From assembly GCA_012064385.1 (NCBI GenBank), contig QRDG01000525.1, forward strand, positions 394,222 through 458,221: DNA of 64,000 nt, read 5' to 3'. The translations under genes were made by a program, and so were the position numbers. Below the pieces are notes generated by a model. It did no database searches, had not been told where the DNA came from, and saw only the letters and a program-made list of their open reading frames with translations. Shown here in pieces: positions 47,471 through 59,600 of this stretch; the stretch's first letter is position 1; each line of letters begins with the position of its first letter. Source of the DNA: Puccinellia tenuiflora (Eukaryota; Streptophyta; Magnoliopsida; Poales; Poaceae).

Positions 47471-47840
47471 TTATCTATCTAGTGCTGTCCTAGTCACCAA
47501 TCTTGGCATGTGACAATTCAGTCCGCGCCCGTGAATCGAAGCACCAAAAGGGAGATATTTTCTCAAATTATGTCACTAGGAACAGAAGAAGAGTTAGGCT
47601 TGGAGTCCATGCACTATCCCAAGGACAGTATACTAGAATTTCCACACGTACTGTGAAAGCTGCCAATTTCCAGGGGATTATAGTAACTCTGGTTAGTCAA
47701 GCTGAATATGCACGTCTTCTGATCTATTCAGTTCAATCTCTTTCATTCATTCTATGTATACACTATGTACCATTCCATCTAGGCATACACCAGCTTCTTC
47801 CTCCTCAGGATAGATGCCCAGAGCACATTCACACTCCTCC

Positions 47841-50390
47841 ATGCCTCCCCTCTACATATTATCACTCGGCCTTCTCCTCTTGCACACTACTCCATTGTGC
47901 TCCTCCTCCGCAGCTGCAAGCAATGACACTCTCACCGCAGGCCAAGTTCTTGCCGTGGGTGGCAAGCTCGTCTCAAGAAACGGCAAGTTCGTGCTCGGCT
48001 TCTTCCAGTTCCAGCCGCCAAGCACCATCAGTAAGTCGTCCAACAATGCCACCAGCTCCAGCTGGTACCTTGGCATATGGTTTAATAAGATTCCAGTTTG
48101 CACTGTAGTATGGGTTGCCAATAGGGATCAGCCCATCATCGACACCAACATCAACCTAACACAGCTCAAGATTTCAAGCGATGGCAATCTTGTCATCGTA
48201 AACCATGCCGCAGACAATGAATCTGTTGTCTGGTCCACTCACATTGTCAATAATAGGACACAAACCAGTAGCATAAACACTACCGCCAGTGCTGCGGTTC
48301 TCTTGAACACTGGAAACCTTGCTCTCATAGAGAGCCCGTCGTCTGACCAATTGGTATGGCAGAGCTTCGATTACCCAACAGATGTTGCCCTTCCTGGTGC
48401 CAAGTTTGGTCGGAACAAGGTCACTGGTTTCAAGCACCTGGGCATCTCAAAAAAGAGCCTAATTGATCCAGGTCTCGGTTCATACAGCATTGAGATAGAA
48501 GACACCAGGGGGATCGTCCTCAAGCGCCGCAACCCCTTGGTAGAATATTGGCTTTATGCATCCTCCACAACAGCATCACAAAATCTTCTACCATTACTCA
48601 ATACACTGCTAGGTTTGGATCCTCGGACCAAAGGTTTATTTAACATATCATATGTTAATGACAACCAAGAGGAGTACTACATGTACACTTCACAGGATGA
48701 ATCATCATCTTCCATTTTTGTGTCACTAGACATCTCTGGTCAGATAAAGCTGAATGTTTGGTCGCATACCAACCAGTCTTGGGAAACAATATATTCCCAA
48801 CCTGACGATCCTTGCATTCCACCTGCTACCTGTGGACCTTTCACAGTCTGCAGCGGCAAGCCAGAGCCATCTTGTGACTGTATGGGGAGCTTCTCTCAAA
48901 AGTCACCACATGATTGGGAGTTTGGGGATCGAACAGGAGGATGCATCAGAAATACACCTTTGCAGTGCAGCACTAGCGACAAAAACATCACAAGTTCAAC
49001 AGACCTTTTCCACCCCACTGATCAAGTTTCATTGCCCTATAATCCACAAAGCATAATCATTGCTACCACTCAGAGAAATTGCGAAGAGTCTTGTCTCGGG
49101 TCCTGTTCCTGCACTGCTTATTCCTATAACAAAAGCAGATGTTCCATCTGGAGTGGTGAATTGCTTAGTGTAAATCTCAATAATGGCATTGATAACCCTT
49201 CTAAAGATGTTCTTTATCTGCGCCTTGCCGCCAAAGATTTGTTGCCAAGTTTGAGAAAAAACAAAAGAAGACCAAATATTGGAGTTGTTACTACTACAAG
49301 CATTATTGGATTATTGTTACTAATGGTCATGCTGTTGTTACTGATTTGGAGGAACAAATTCAAGTGGTGTGGTTTTCTGCCATTATACTATGACAATAAA
49401 GGTACCGCTGGTGGGATTATATCCTTTAGATACACTGATTTAGTTCGCGCTACTAAAAACTTCTCAGAAAAGCTAGGCGGAGGTGGTTTTGGTTCTGTAT
49501 ACAAGGGAGTGTTGAGTGACTCGAAGACTACTATAGCAGTGAAGAGGCTTGATGGTGCCCATCAAGGGGAGAAGCAATTCAGGGCCGAGGTGAGCTCCAT
49601 TGGACTGATCCAACACATCAACCTAGTCAAATTGATTGGTTTCTGTTGTCAAGGTGATCACAGACTACTGGTGTATGAACACATGTTAAATGGATCTCTT
49701 GATGGTCATCTGTTTAAGAAGAGCAATAATGCTGATGTTCTCAGCTGGAACATAAGATATCAGATAACCCTTGGAGTTGCTAGAGGATTGTCATACTTGC
49801 ACCAGAGTTGTCACAAATGCATCATACACTGTGATATTAAACCAGAAAACATACTCGTGGACGCATCATTCATTCCTAAAGTTGCAGACTTTGGGTTGGC
49901 AGCCTTCGCGGGAAGGGATTTCAGCCGAATCCTGACCTCATTCCGAGGAACTGCAGGCTATATTGCCCCAGAGTGGCTTAAAAGAGTTCCGATCACACCA
50001 AAAATCGACGTTTACAGCTTTGGCATGGTGCTATTGGAGATCATATCAGGAAGGAGGAATTCCTCAGCTGAAACATCACGCAATACTGACGGCAGCAGCA
50101 GCAGCAGCTACAAGCATGATGAATATTTCCCCGTGCAAGCCATCAGCAAGCTTCACAGCGGAGATCTTCGGAGTTTGGTGGATCCACAGTTACATAGTGA
50201 CTTTTGTTTGGAAGAGGCCGAAAGGGTTTGCAAAGTTGCATGTTGGTGCATCCAAGATAATGAGTTTGATCGGCCAACAATGGGTGAAGTTGTCCGGGTT
50301 CTTGAGGGTCTTCGGGAGATTGATATGCCCCCTATGCCAAGATTCCTTGCAGCTATAACGGAACAATCTGGTGCGGGAACTTCAGTGTAA
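47841..50390 (+). CDS. G-type lectin S-receptor-like serine/threonine kinase, full length, intronless
   Basis: A plasma-membrane receptor kinase of 849 aa. I chose the ATG at 47841 (MPPLYILSLGLLLLHTTPLC) because it begins directly with the signal peptide and matches the start of the pseudogene copy; an in-frame ATG at 47814 would add nine residues. Order: signal peptide (1-25), B-lectin domain (NGKFVLGFFQFQP, WYLGIWFNKIP, WVANRDQP), S-locus region with a CxxxxxCGPFTVC EGF-like part, PAN-like region (NCEESCLGSCSCTAYSYN), membrane helix (about 481-503, IIGLLLLMVMLLLLIW), kinase domain from about 540. Kinase motifs: LGGGGFGSVYKG, Lys568 in AVKRL, His663-Cys-Asp665 in HCDIKPEN, Asp683-Phe-Gly, APEWL. 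HCD instead of HRD makes it a non-RD kinase, a type frequent among immune receptors. It is the only intact member of the local cluster. The ligand is unknown. Confidence 0.95.
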   Translation: MPPLYILSLGLLLLHTTPLCSSSAAASNDTLTAGQVLAVGGKLVSRNGKFVLGFFQFQPPSTISKSSNNATSSSWYLGIWFNKIPVCTVVWVANRDQPIIDTNINLTQLKISSDGNLVIVNHAADNESVVWSTHIVNNRTQTSSINTTASAAVLLNTGNLALIESPSSDQLVWQSFDYPTDVALPGAKFGRNKVTGFKHLGISKKSLIDPGLGSYSIEIEDTRGIVLKRRNPLVEYWLYASSTTASQNLLPLLNTLLGLDPRTKGLFNISYVNDNQEEYYMYTSQDESSSSIFVSLDISGQIKLNVWSHTNQSWETIYSQPDDPCIPPATCGPFTVCSGKPEPSCDCMGSFSQKSPHDWEFGDRTGGCIRNTPLQCSTSDKNITSSTDLFHPTDQVSLPYNPQSIIIATTQRNCEESCLGSCSCTAYSYNKSRCSIWSGELLSVNLNNGIDNPSKDVLYLRLAAKDLLPSLRKNKRRPNIGVVTTTSIIGLLLLMVMLLLLIWRNKFKWCGFLPLYYDNKGTAGGIISFRYTDLVRATKNFSEKLGGGGFGSVYKGVLSDSKTTIAVKRLDGAHQGEKQFRAEVSSIGLIQHINLVKLIGFCCQGDHRLLVYEHMLNGSLDGHLFKKSNNADVLSWNIRYQITLGVARGLSYLHQSCHKCIIHCDIKPENILVDASFIPKVADFGLAAFAGRDFSRILTSFRGTAGYIAPEWLKRVPITPKIDVYSFGMVLLEIISGRRNSSAETSRNTDGSSSSSYKHDEYFPVQAISKLHSGDLRSLVDPQLHSDFCLEEAERVCKVACWCIQDNEFDRPTMGEVVRVLEGLREIDMPPMPRFLAAITEQSGAGTSV

Positions 50391-52311
50391 TAATGACTCA
50401 TAGTAGTATCTGTTAATTTCTGCTTTGGAAGTTGTAGTAATCTTAAGTGGGAGGAATAAAAGCTTGAAGTTGTTAGTTAAATTGTCTTTTATTTAGTGCC
50501 AATTATGGTAAGCAAGTATTGTAATAAAATATGGCAGAACTAGTATGTCTATGTGTTGTTGATGGGATAGTTCGAGATATGTCCTTAAATCGATGTATGC
50601 CACTACCTGTTTCTTGAGATCACTGAGCACGAGCATAGCCTGGTTGCGCCTCATGCTCACGTCGTGGCGTGGCCTTCTGGAACGGCACCAGCAGTCTGGC
50701 ACTACACCTGCTCTACAAAATGCGTGTCGTGCCCCAATGCTGGCGTGCCTGCGAAGGGAACATGGGTACACATGAAAGAAGAATCTAGGTTTGAAGACGG
50801 CCAAAGCCGACATGATGTATGTAATGTGTTGACTATTGCTACATATAAAATCACTTGATGTGTGTTGAACTTTCTGGTATTGCCATCTATCTTATGAGTA
50901 GGGTCGACTTTCGAGTATCTTGAAGATCATAGGGATGATAGAATTCTTATTTCATATCTACCATATTACGTAAAAAAAGGGATTGCAATGGCACTATAAT
51001 TTCGTTCTGTAGAATGATTTTGCTCCAAAGTATGCTAATAATGTGGTTATTAGATGCTGACCCTAGAAGAAAGCAGCCATCCCTGGATGAGAAGGTATCA
51101 CATAAAGATGACATCAAGTGCTCTGGCTCCGTCCTCCATGCTGACAAAGAACAAAGAAGCATCCTCCTACTGTAAAGACGACACCTGAAGTTTTAAGCAG
51201 CCTAAATTTGCAAATCTGGTAAAGACTCCCCACCAGCAGCAAAGAACTGTTTCTATTCTGATGGCTGCAATTTTTTTTCCTTTTTGTACTGTTTGCAAAT
51301 GTTTTGATGAATATATGTGCTGTGTTTATCTGTTTGCCTTGGGAACCATAGGCATCTGGAAGTAATATGAACCACAGGATTTCCAAGGTAGTGCTCTGTA
51401 CTGCGCTTATGAGTTCGTAATAAATTTCCGAGGAAAACATGTAGGTGCTAGTTCAGGTGTTCTTTTCAGATCTGGAATAGTCTGCTAAAAGAAGATCTGG
51501 AATGGCTTATATTACTGTGCAGAGATAGGTTGCTATTAGCATGCTTAGGCTAGCTGCCGAGTATAGATTAAATAATTTTTTCCAGACCATACCTAACAAA
51601 GTGAAAAACTAAGCCTAAAAATACTATGAAACGAAAGAAGCCAAATGAAATGCGTTTGGGCGGATGATCGAGGAAGATACTGTGCTGTATAATTATCTTG
51701 TGTTTTCAAATTTCTGTATCATTTTTATATAATCTTGGATAATGCAATCATGGCGTATTGGATTATAAGATCATGTGCAGTGATAGATGAGACAGTCTTA
51801 TACTAGAAAAATAAATTACTAGAGTTGGATGGATGGTCCAGATTGTTTGGATCTACTAAGTCAAATGTTTCATAATGTAAAAATAAGTCGATTTCCTTGC
51901 TTATGATTGCTACCTTTGAATTAGACAAATTAATTAATGTCATTCAGCTACACTGAAATAAGAATTGTTTTTATCCAACTTGAAGACTTATCTAGCAAGT
52001 TAATATATGCTGCTAGGATATTTTTTAGTAATCTGACGTGTATACTTTCCATCCAACGACAGTGAAATCCAGCTGACGTCACTCCAGTCCAAACTCGGGA
52101 GCCTGCCGCCACTCTTCCTCTAACGGCCGCCGCACTTTGCCTTCTGCCATGGCGGCCTCAGACTGGCGTAGTCGAACGCTTCTACTAAAAAGGGATCTAT
52201 AACTTCGATTCAAGCAGTTTATGTACCCGCGGACGATTTGACTGACCCTGCTCCTGCCACAACATTTGCACATTTGGCCTTGGATGATCCACATCTTCGG
52301 GTCAGGCGCTG
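50391..52311. other. 3' flank of the intact kinase and upstream region of the third copy
   Basis: An AATAAA signal lies in ggaggaataaaagcttg at about 50451. The interval 50840-51800 matches 53790-54775 downstream of the third copy (for example atcctcctactg, cataggcatctggaag, atcatggcgtattggattataag). The interval 52079-52165 is a diverged copy of 41757-41875. No separate gene was recognised. Confidence 0.6.
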
Positions 52312-53361
52312 ATGAGCACATTGAACTATCCATGTGGGCTGTGGCTGGGGTGTGGTTTTCTGCCATTATACCATGACAATAAAGGGACCGCTGGTGGGAT
52401 TATATCCTTTAGATACACTGATTTAGTTCGCGCGACTAAAAACTTCTCAGAAAAGCTAGGTGGAGGTGGTTTTGGTTCTGTATACAAGGGAGTGTTGAGT
52501 GACTCGAAGACTACTATAGCAGTGAAGAGGCTTGATGGTGCCCATCAAGGGGAGAAGCGATTCAGAGCCGAGGTGAGCTCCATTGGACTGATCCAACACA
52601 TCAACCTAGTCAAATCGATTGGTTTCTGTTGTCAAGGTGATCACAGACTACTGGTGTATGAACACATATCAAAGGGGTCTCTTGATTGTCATCTCTTTAA
52701 GAAGAGCAATAATTCTGATGCTTCTGTCCTAAATTGGAACAACCGATATCAAATAACCCTTGGATTTGCTAGAGGATTGTCCTACTTTCATCAGAGTTGT
52801 CGTGAGTGCATCATACACTGTGATATCAAGCCAGAGAACATACTGGTCAATGCATCATTTGTTCCTAAAGTTGCAGACTTTGGGCTGGTAGCGTTTGTTG
52901 GAAGGGATTTTAGCCGAATTCTGACTATATTCAGAGGAACTGCAGATTATCTTGCCCCAGATTGGCTTAGCGGAGTTGCTATCACACCAAAAATAGACGT
53001 TTACGGCTTTGGCATGGTGCTGCTAGAAATCATATCAGGAAGAAGGAATTCGTCAGCCGAAACATCACGCAACACTAGCAGCAACAGTTATCAACATGTT
53101 GAATATTTCCCTGTGCAAGCCTTCAGCAAGCTTCATTGTGGCGATGTGAAGAGCTTGGTGGATCCACAGTTACATGGTGACTTCAGTCTGGAAGAGGCTG
53201 AAAGGGTCTGCAAAGTTGCATGTTGGTGCATCCAAGATAATGAGTTTGATCGGCCGACGATGGGTGAAGTGGTCCGTGTTCTCGAGGGCCTACAGGAGAT
53301 TGATATGCCCCCGATGCCAAGACTACTGGCAGCTATATCTGGTGATGTAAATTCAATGTAA
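52312..53361 (+). CDS. Truncated receptor-like kinase, kinase domain only (chimeric 5' end)
   Basis: A 349-aa frame. Homology to the intact kinase begins abruptly at about 52350 (tgtggttttctgccattata), just after the membrane helix. The upstream segment is unrelated to the receptor and resembles GC-rich DNA at 41.8 kb. The first about 13 residues (MSTLNYPCGLWLG) are therefore new. The kinase retains LGGGGFGSVYKG, Lys72 in AVKRL, His169-Cys-Asp171 in HCDIKPEN, and Asp189-Phe-Gly. Differences from the intact paralogue include APD (Asp217) in place of APE and GTADY in place of GTAGY. No stop or frameshift interrupts the about 1 kb, so it could be a cytoplasmic kinase of RLCK type, or a pseudogene too young to have decayed. 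With no signal peptide or membrane segment, any product would be soluble. An upstream spliced exon cannot be excluded. Confidence 0.75.
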   Translation: MSTLNYPCGLWLGCGFLPLYHDNKGTAGGIISFRYTDLVRATKNFSEKLGGGGFGSVYKGVLSDSKTTIAVKRLDGAHQGEKRFRAEVSSIGLIQHINLVKSIGFCCQGDHRLLVYEHISKGSLDCHLFKKSNNSDASVLNWNNRYQITLGFARGLSYFHQSCRECIIHCDIKPENILVNASFVPKVADFGLVAFVGRDFSRILTIFRGTADYLAPDWLSGVAITPKIDVYGFGMVLLEIISGRRNSSAETSRNTSSNSYQHVEYFPVQAFSKLHCGDVKSLVDPQLHGDFSLEEAERVCKVACWCIQDNEFDRPTMGEVVRVLEGLQEIDMPPMPRLLAAISGDVNSM

Positions 53362-56260
53362 TAGTATTGCAGCTTCTCTTTGTTTCAGCAAATTCTACAA
53401 TTTTAATGTAAGGAATAAATTCTCTCCTTTTCGCTGCAAATTACTGTAAGCAAGCATTGAAGCAAAATAAGGCATAATTAGAAATATGTGTATGTTTTCT
53501 CAATGGGATAGGTGGTGCCTCATGCTCCTTTGATGGTGTGATCTGCTCATCACCAGAAATATGTGTTTGTTTTCTCAATGAGATAAGGAATGATGGCCGC
53601 AAGATCTCTAACAGGCAGTCGGTGCTGCTCCTGGGCATGCAAGCAGGGGTACCTGGAGGAGCAGAGCCTACACCTGCTAGACAAAATTTGTGGCCTGCTT
53701 CAGTCCCAGCGTGGTTATAAATGAAACATGGATCCAAATGAAAAAAATGAGTTCATACTTGAAGATGGAAAAAGCTGATGTTATGGTATGTAAAGCGTTC
53801 CACATATTAATGGAGTTGATGTCTGTTGACTTTTCTGCCATCACCATCTTCTCTTGTGCAAATGATGGCTTTTCAAGTTTCCTGGAGATTATAGTGATGA
53901 TGATATTATTCTTATTTCCTATTCACCATACGATGCAAAGAAACAAGCGCCGTGGCATTATTATTTCTTTCGGGAGAATGATTTTTCTCCAAAGTAACTC
54001 AGCTAATCATGAGGTTATTATATATGTATATGCAGACTCCTAGAAGATATCAGTCTCCAATGAATAAAGACGTCAGTAAGATTCATAATAGGAGGAAGAG
54101 CGCAGAGAGTGCTTCAGTCCATGTTGGCAAAGTAATGAAGAATCATCCTCCTACTGCAATGGCATCTAGGGTTCTAAGCATTCATTTTTTTTTTTCAAAT
54201 TTGGTGAAGATTCCCAACTAGCATCAAATAATTGTTTCTCCTCGATTGCTGCATCTTTTTTTTCCTTTTTACAGTTCGTAAAGTTTCTGATGAATTATGA
54301 GCTGTGTTTGCATAGGAAAGCATAGGCATCTGGAAGGAGTATGAAGGACATGATTTTCAAAAGGTACTGATTTTCACTGTGCTTAAGGGTTCATGTTAAA
54401 TTCCAGAGGGCAATTCTGCAGCAATTCATCCCAAGTGAAAACGTCAGTTCAGGCAGTCTTTTCAGTCCTATAGGGCAGATTGATATTAGCATGCTTAGGC
54501 AAGCTGCCAAGTATAGATTAAATAACTGGTTGCAGACTGTATCTAATCAAGAGACTTCTTAAACGAAGAACTAATCCTAAAACATTATGGAACGAAATAA
54601 GCCAAAATGACACGTGATTTGGGCGCTAGTTTGAGGAAGAAACTGAATAAGTTCTATAATCATCTGGCGTTTTCAAATTCCCGCCTCATTTTTGTACAAT
54701 TTTGGACAAGCCAATCATGGCGTATTGGATTATAAGAGCGTGTATACTGATAGATGAGACAGTCTTATATGTACACAAGTTCAATGTCACTAGACGGATT
54801 AGCGCGCTTCACCGCGCCGGCGGCCTCTCGTTCTTGCATGTCGTGGCTGGCGAGATGTATCTAGCAGCGTTTTCACTTTGGTCATAATGTGTTATCAGCG
54901 ATTTTGTCATGTATTTCTTGAAGCGTGTAACATAAATTCCCACAACAATGAGCTGTTGTTTCAGAATAAATGTGCAGAAAAATCTGCGAGAAGCATCCTA
55001 GAGATGAAATTTTTAGCAGTCAGCAACCAAAATGTGGAACATTGCGTATGTATCCTGATACCTACGTACATGGATAAATCCCGGGAAGGAGCTAAAAGGC
55101 TCAAGAATAATGGAGGCACCTGGTTGCGATCTGAAGTCGAGGTTTCTACCGTGTTTGCTATGCCATCGCCACTGCGGCTACACCAGTCAGAAGGACAACA
55201 CAGGGAGGTGGAGAACCAAATTACATCGTCGACGCAGTAGCATTAATAGTTAGCTCGCTATGGCCTCCAACATGACCCGCCTGCAGAACTGGAGGAGCAA
55301 ATCAGGTGACGACCATCTGGGCGACAGTTTTGAGAACAATTTGTTGATAACTAATTTGTATTGCAATATATTCATGGATTCCAACAAAAATGAAGTGATA
55401 AAATTCTTTTCAAACCAAATTTACATATATCCTTTTTAAGTTCTAGTCTTAAAGATATTAGAAGTACAAATCTAGAAGGTTTGACTCTAGGTACCATTGC
55501 GAATAAACCTAAGAGTAGTATTGTAAACAAAAATGACATGGAACAAATCCACTTAAGAAGTTTATTGTGCAGGAATAACATATATTACCAGACAGTACAT
55601 CACATCTGATTGTAATTTACTAAACAATCGACCCAAAAAAGTAGTAGTATTCAACCAAGATGGTAACAAATGATAGGAATTAAGTGCAGAACTACAATAT
55701 ATCAAGGAAAGTAACACAATTTTCCAAAGCTAAGTTATTCTGTAGAGTAGAAAAATCCAAGGCCCAAATGACAGAGGAAAAATTTAGGAGGTTATTAGAA
55801 GTAAATCAAAGCATGAGGAGTTCCACAGAGCCTGAAAGTTCAGTATTCTAGTGTCATCCGTGGGTCTCTAAACAACATAACTATAACTTGAATGATATAA
55901 GTATATTAAATTTGAAAAAATAGAAAGCTACCTACCTAAACAAATGGGAGGAACTTACAACCTTGGGAGAAAACTGAGAAGTCCAGTGCAGCCTTTGCAA
56001 TATGTTGATCTAGTCAATGCTTCAGATATAAGCCACGCCGCTAGATGCATCTCGCCGGCCACGACAAGTAAGGACGAGAGGCAGACGGTGCGGTGAAGCA
56101 CGCTAATCCGTGGCAGACGTGTGTAGTCTCAGAGCACGAACCCATATAACCCCTGTAAAATCCCTGCACCGACAATGATTAAAAGATAAGAAATGACGGG
56201 TCAAACACACTTTCACAGAATGATAGCTCAAGAAGAATTTTGGCCTTCTCCATTATCCTA
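53362..56260. other. Downstream flank of the third kinase copy; intergenic
   Basis: The interval 53790-54775 is duplicated from 50840-51800. The interval 54800-54870 has an inverted diverged copy at 56030-56110. No gene is recognised. The interval 55370-55620 is A/T-rich. Confidence 0.5.
54790..56115. repeat. Widely spaced inverted repeat
   Basis: The + strand at about 54797-54872 (ggattagcgcgcttcaccgc, tggcgagatgtatctagcag) matches the reverse strand at about 56036-56113 (ggattagcgtgcttcaccgc, cggcgagatgcatctagcgg). The copies are about 75 bp each and about 1.17 kb apart. The right copy ends shortly before the second CACTA element. Confidence 0.7.
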
Positions 56261-56699
56261 CACTGGTGGAAAACGGGGCTTTTGTCCCGGTTCCCCAGCC
56301 CCTTTAGTCCCGGTTGCGCAACCGGGACAGCGCAATCGGGACTAAAGCCCCAACCTTTAGTCCCGGTTCTGTTACGAACCGGGACCAAAGGGTCCCGACG
56401 TGGCAGCGCGCAGTGCCGCGCCTGTCAGAGGACCTTTAGTCCCGGTTCTAGCCACGAACCGGGACTAAAGGTTTATTCTGTTTTTTTTTGTTTTGCTGTT
56501 TTTCTTTATATTGTTTGTTTGTTTTACTGTTTTTCGTTTATTTTTTCATTTATTGTTTTTCTTTTTAGGATCCAATTCGACGATACTATGTATATACAAA
56601 ACAACTAAAGAAGGAATTACACAAACATTGCCATAAGTTGTCGAATCTTTACATATAGTATCATATAAGTTGTCCAACCCTATTAACATACATAAAACC

Positions 56700-59600
56700 C
56701 TAGTTGCCCGGTGAATAAAATTCTCCATTTTTATTTATGACTTGATCTAAGAAGAATGCCGCCAGCTCCTCTTGAATTGCTCGCAAGCGGTCTTGTGGTA
56801 GGAGCATGTCCCGCATCTCTTCGATCTATATAATTTATGGAAGGGGTCAATTAATATATATATATATATGAGAGAATCTCAACACAATTGATTGTAATAA
56901 AATAGTATTGTGAATATTGTTTACTTACTTCAAGATGTTCTAAGAGTCTGCTCCTCTGATAACACCTCTGGCGAATGAACTCGCAGACATACAATCCACA
57001 TAAGTGATTTCCGGATCCCTGTCTCGGGCACTTTATAAGAACAAAGTTCAATCAAAATAATAATCAAGCATGATAATATTATTAAACTTCAATCAAATAG
57101 ATGCCCGAGTCTAGCTAGAACTACTTACCGCCATGTCTTTAAATTCAAGCTCATCTGTCCATTCACCCGGAGCCCTGTTGGTGAACCGTTTCCAAGCCCT
57201 GGAAGTCAATGAAAAAGAATAAATGACTTATTAATTACTACATACCAGGAAATGAACGAAAGTTGCCGATATAGTGCCATAATGATTGAAATTACCTCTG
57301 GATCATTCCCTTCATGTCCTCCCAGTTCCCTGGTTGATCACGTAGCGGGTCCATGACTTGTACTATTCCTTTGTCAGGAATAATGATAAATAACAGATAG
57401 TGGAACCTGCGCACGAATTACTCGTCAATTACACTTAATTAACATGGAGTATAGAAGGTGTATAGACACTAACACTCACCCGAAGTTGTAAGGAAATAGT
57501 ATTTGTGTTTTAGTTTCTTGCTTCCTTAACGCAAGTACCAAGAGGTCCTCCGTTTCCTTTTCTTTATGTATAAGATTGTACTGATGAATGACATGTGGGT
57601 CAACGAACCCAATGTCATAGATTCCAGATAATCTGCATTCTCGAATCTTCAATCTGCATAATAGAGTGAGGATAATTACAAATATGTTTAACGAGCTGAG
57701 TTAGAGACTTAGTTACAGAAAAAAAATACTTACAGACAATAGGCACTGACGATAGATTTGTCGATGGCATCTTGTTGGAATAACTGAAACAGTTCTTCAA
57801 ATTCAACCTGGACCTGGGCAGTTCCACGACCGTAATGCTCTTCTTTAACCTCCAGGTTGATCCAGTTTTTCCCTTCCTTTGCTGCTTCCATGTACCACGC
57901 ATTCAATCTTCGCATTTTTGTTGGAAGGTTCGGGACCTTCTCTGGTTTGACAAAAGGCTCCCCGTGCTTGTATTTGTACTTGTCTGTGATCACCTCAGCA
58001 ATGGGATACTCTATTAGCGAGCCCAAGTATTCAGCCATGGTCACACCAAGCTCAGCGGCGGCTTTTTTGATTTGTTTGTTAGTTAATTGTTTAGGCCGAG
58101 GGACATCGGAACACACCCTCAGCGGGGCGCACGATTGCTTCTCCTGTTGTCCGAGCTGAGGAACTCCTTGACCGTATGGACGCGCCTTCGGCTTCGGAAT
58201 ATTGCGTGCCCTCAGAACATCGGGCGGCACCTGAGCATCACGTGCCTTTATAATTGTTCGGTCGTAGTCCGGTAAAATCTGCTCAGCCGTTGGTCGCGTC
58301 AGGTTTCTCAGTGTTCTCTCAACTAAGACCGGATCTAGTGGGACCTTTTGTGGCCGCTTCGGTGCTAACTGGCGTCTGACATCCTCTTTAACCCACACTT
58401 CTAGCTCTGCTTTGGTCATTTCGTAAGGTAATTTCTCGATAGGCTTGGCGGGTTTCGCTTTCTTCTGATGACTTGTACCACTAGAACCCGAGGCAGAGGC
58501 GGCGCAGGCGGTGCTCTTCCGCTTTTGAACACGACTATGAGCCTGTGACGGCTGAGGCTGCGGAGGAGATGCCTGACACGGCGGAGACGGCTGAGGCGGT
58601 GGAGACGGCTGACGGCGGAGGAGATGGCTGACGCTGCGGAGGAGATGGCTGTCGCGGCGGAGACGGCTGGGTGGCGGAGACGGCTGACGCGGCGGAGACG
58701 GCTGAGGTGGCGGAGACGGCTGACGCGGCGGAGACGGCTGAGGCGGCGGAGACGGTGACCTTGGCTTCCAATTTGGAAGCACAATGTGTTCCTTCCGCCA
58801 TAGAACAGTAGTTTTTCTACCATCCCTCAGTGCAGTCTCGTCTTCACCCGTAGGGTAGTCAAGCTGCAGATCCTCGTATCCTTTCATGACTTCATCCACT
58901 ACGACAACAGAATATCCATCTGGAATCGGCCGCGAATGGTAAGTACCATTAGTTACAGCAGCTAAGACTACGCCGACCGCCACCTTCACGGTTATGTTCA
59001 TCAATGGAGCATGTAGCTCACAATTTTCCCTCTCCGTGATATCATCCACGGGGTAGCGACGAGCCGAGATATCTGGCCGAAAGAGCTCCGTGGAAGCCAC
59101 GCTGCTTTTCCGCTGAGATGGTGGGCCGCTATCTTGCTGAGAAGGATCTTCGTGCCGGTGAGCTTCCTGGGTGGTAAGTGAATCAAGGATCTGCTGCTGC
59201 CTAGTTAATCTATCTTCAATCTGCTTCAGCCGATCTGCCTCCTCTGCCTTCTTCCTCCCTCGGCTTCTATAACTGTCAGCGTCATCTGGAAATCCATACT
59301 TCCATGGTACGGAGCCTTCTGTGCCTCGTGTCCGACCTTTGTGTTCTGGATTCCCGAGGGCCCGTGACAGCTCGTCCTTCTCTCTGTTTGGAACGAACTC
59401 CCCGGCTTCTACCTCCTTCATTATCTTCTGAAGTTCAGCGAGAGGGGTTGCAAGTTGTGCTTTTGTAAAGATGCACTTCCCTGTTTCTGGGTGCAACGTT
59501 CCCCCATGCCCGAAGAACCAAAGTTTTGCCCGATCAGCCCACAGCTGCGTCTCAGGAATTATCCCTTGTTCAAGCAGGGCGTTCTCAAGTCTCTCCACCT

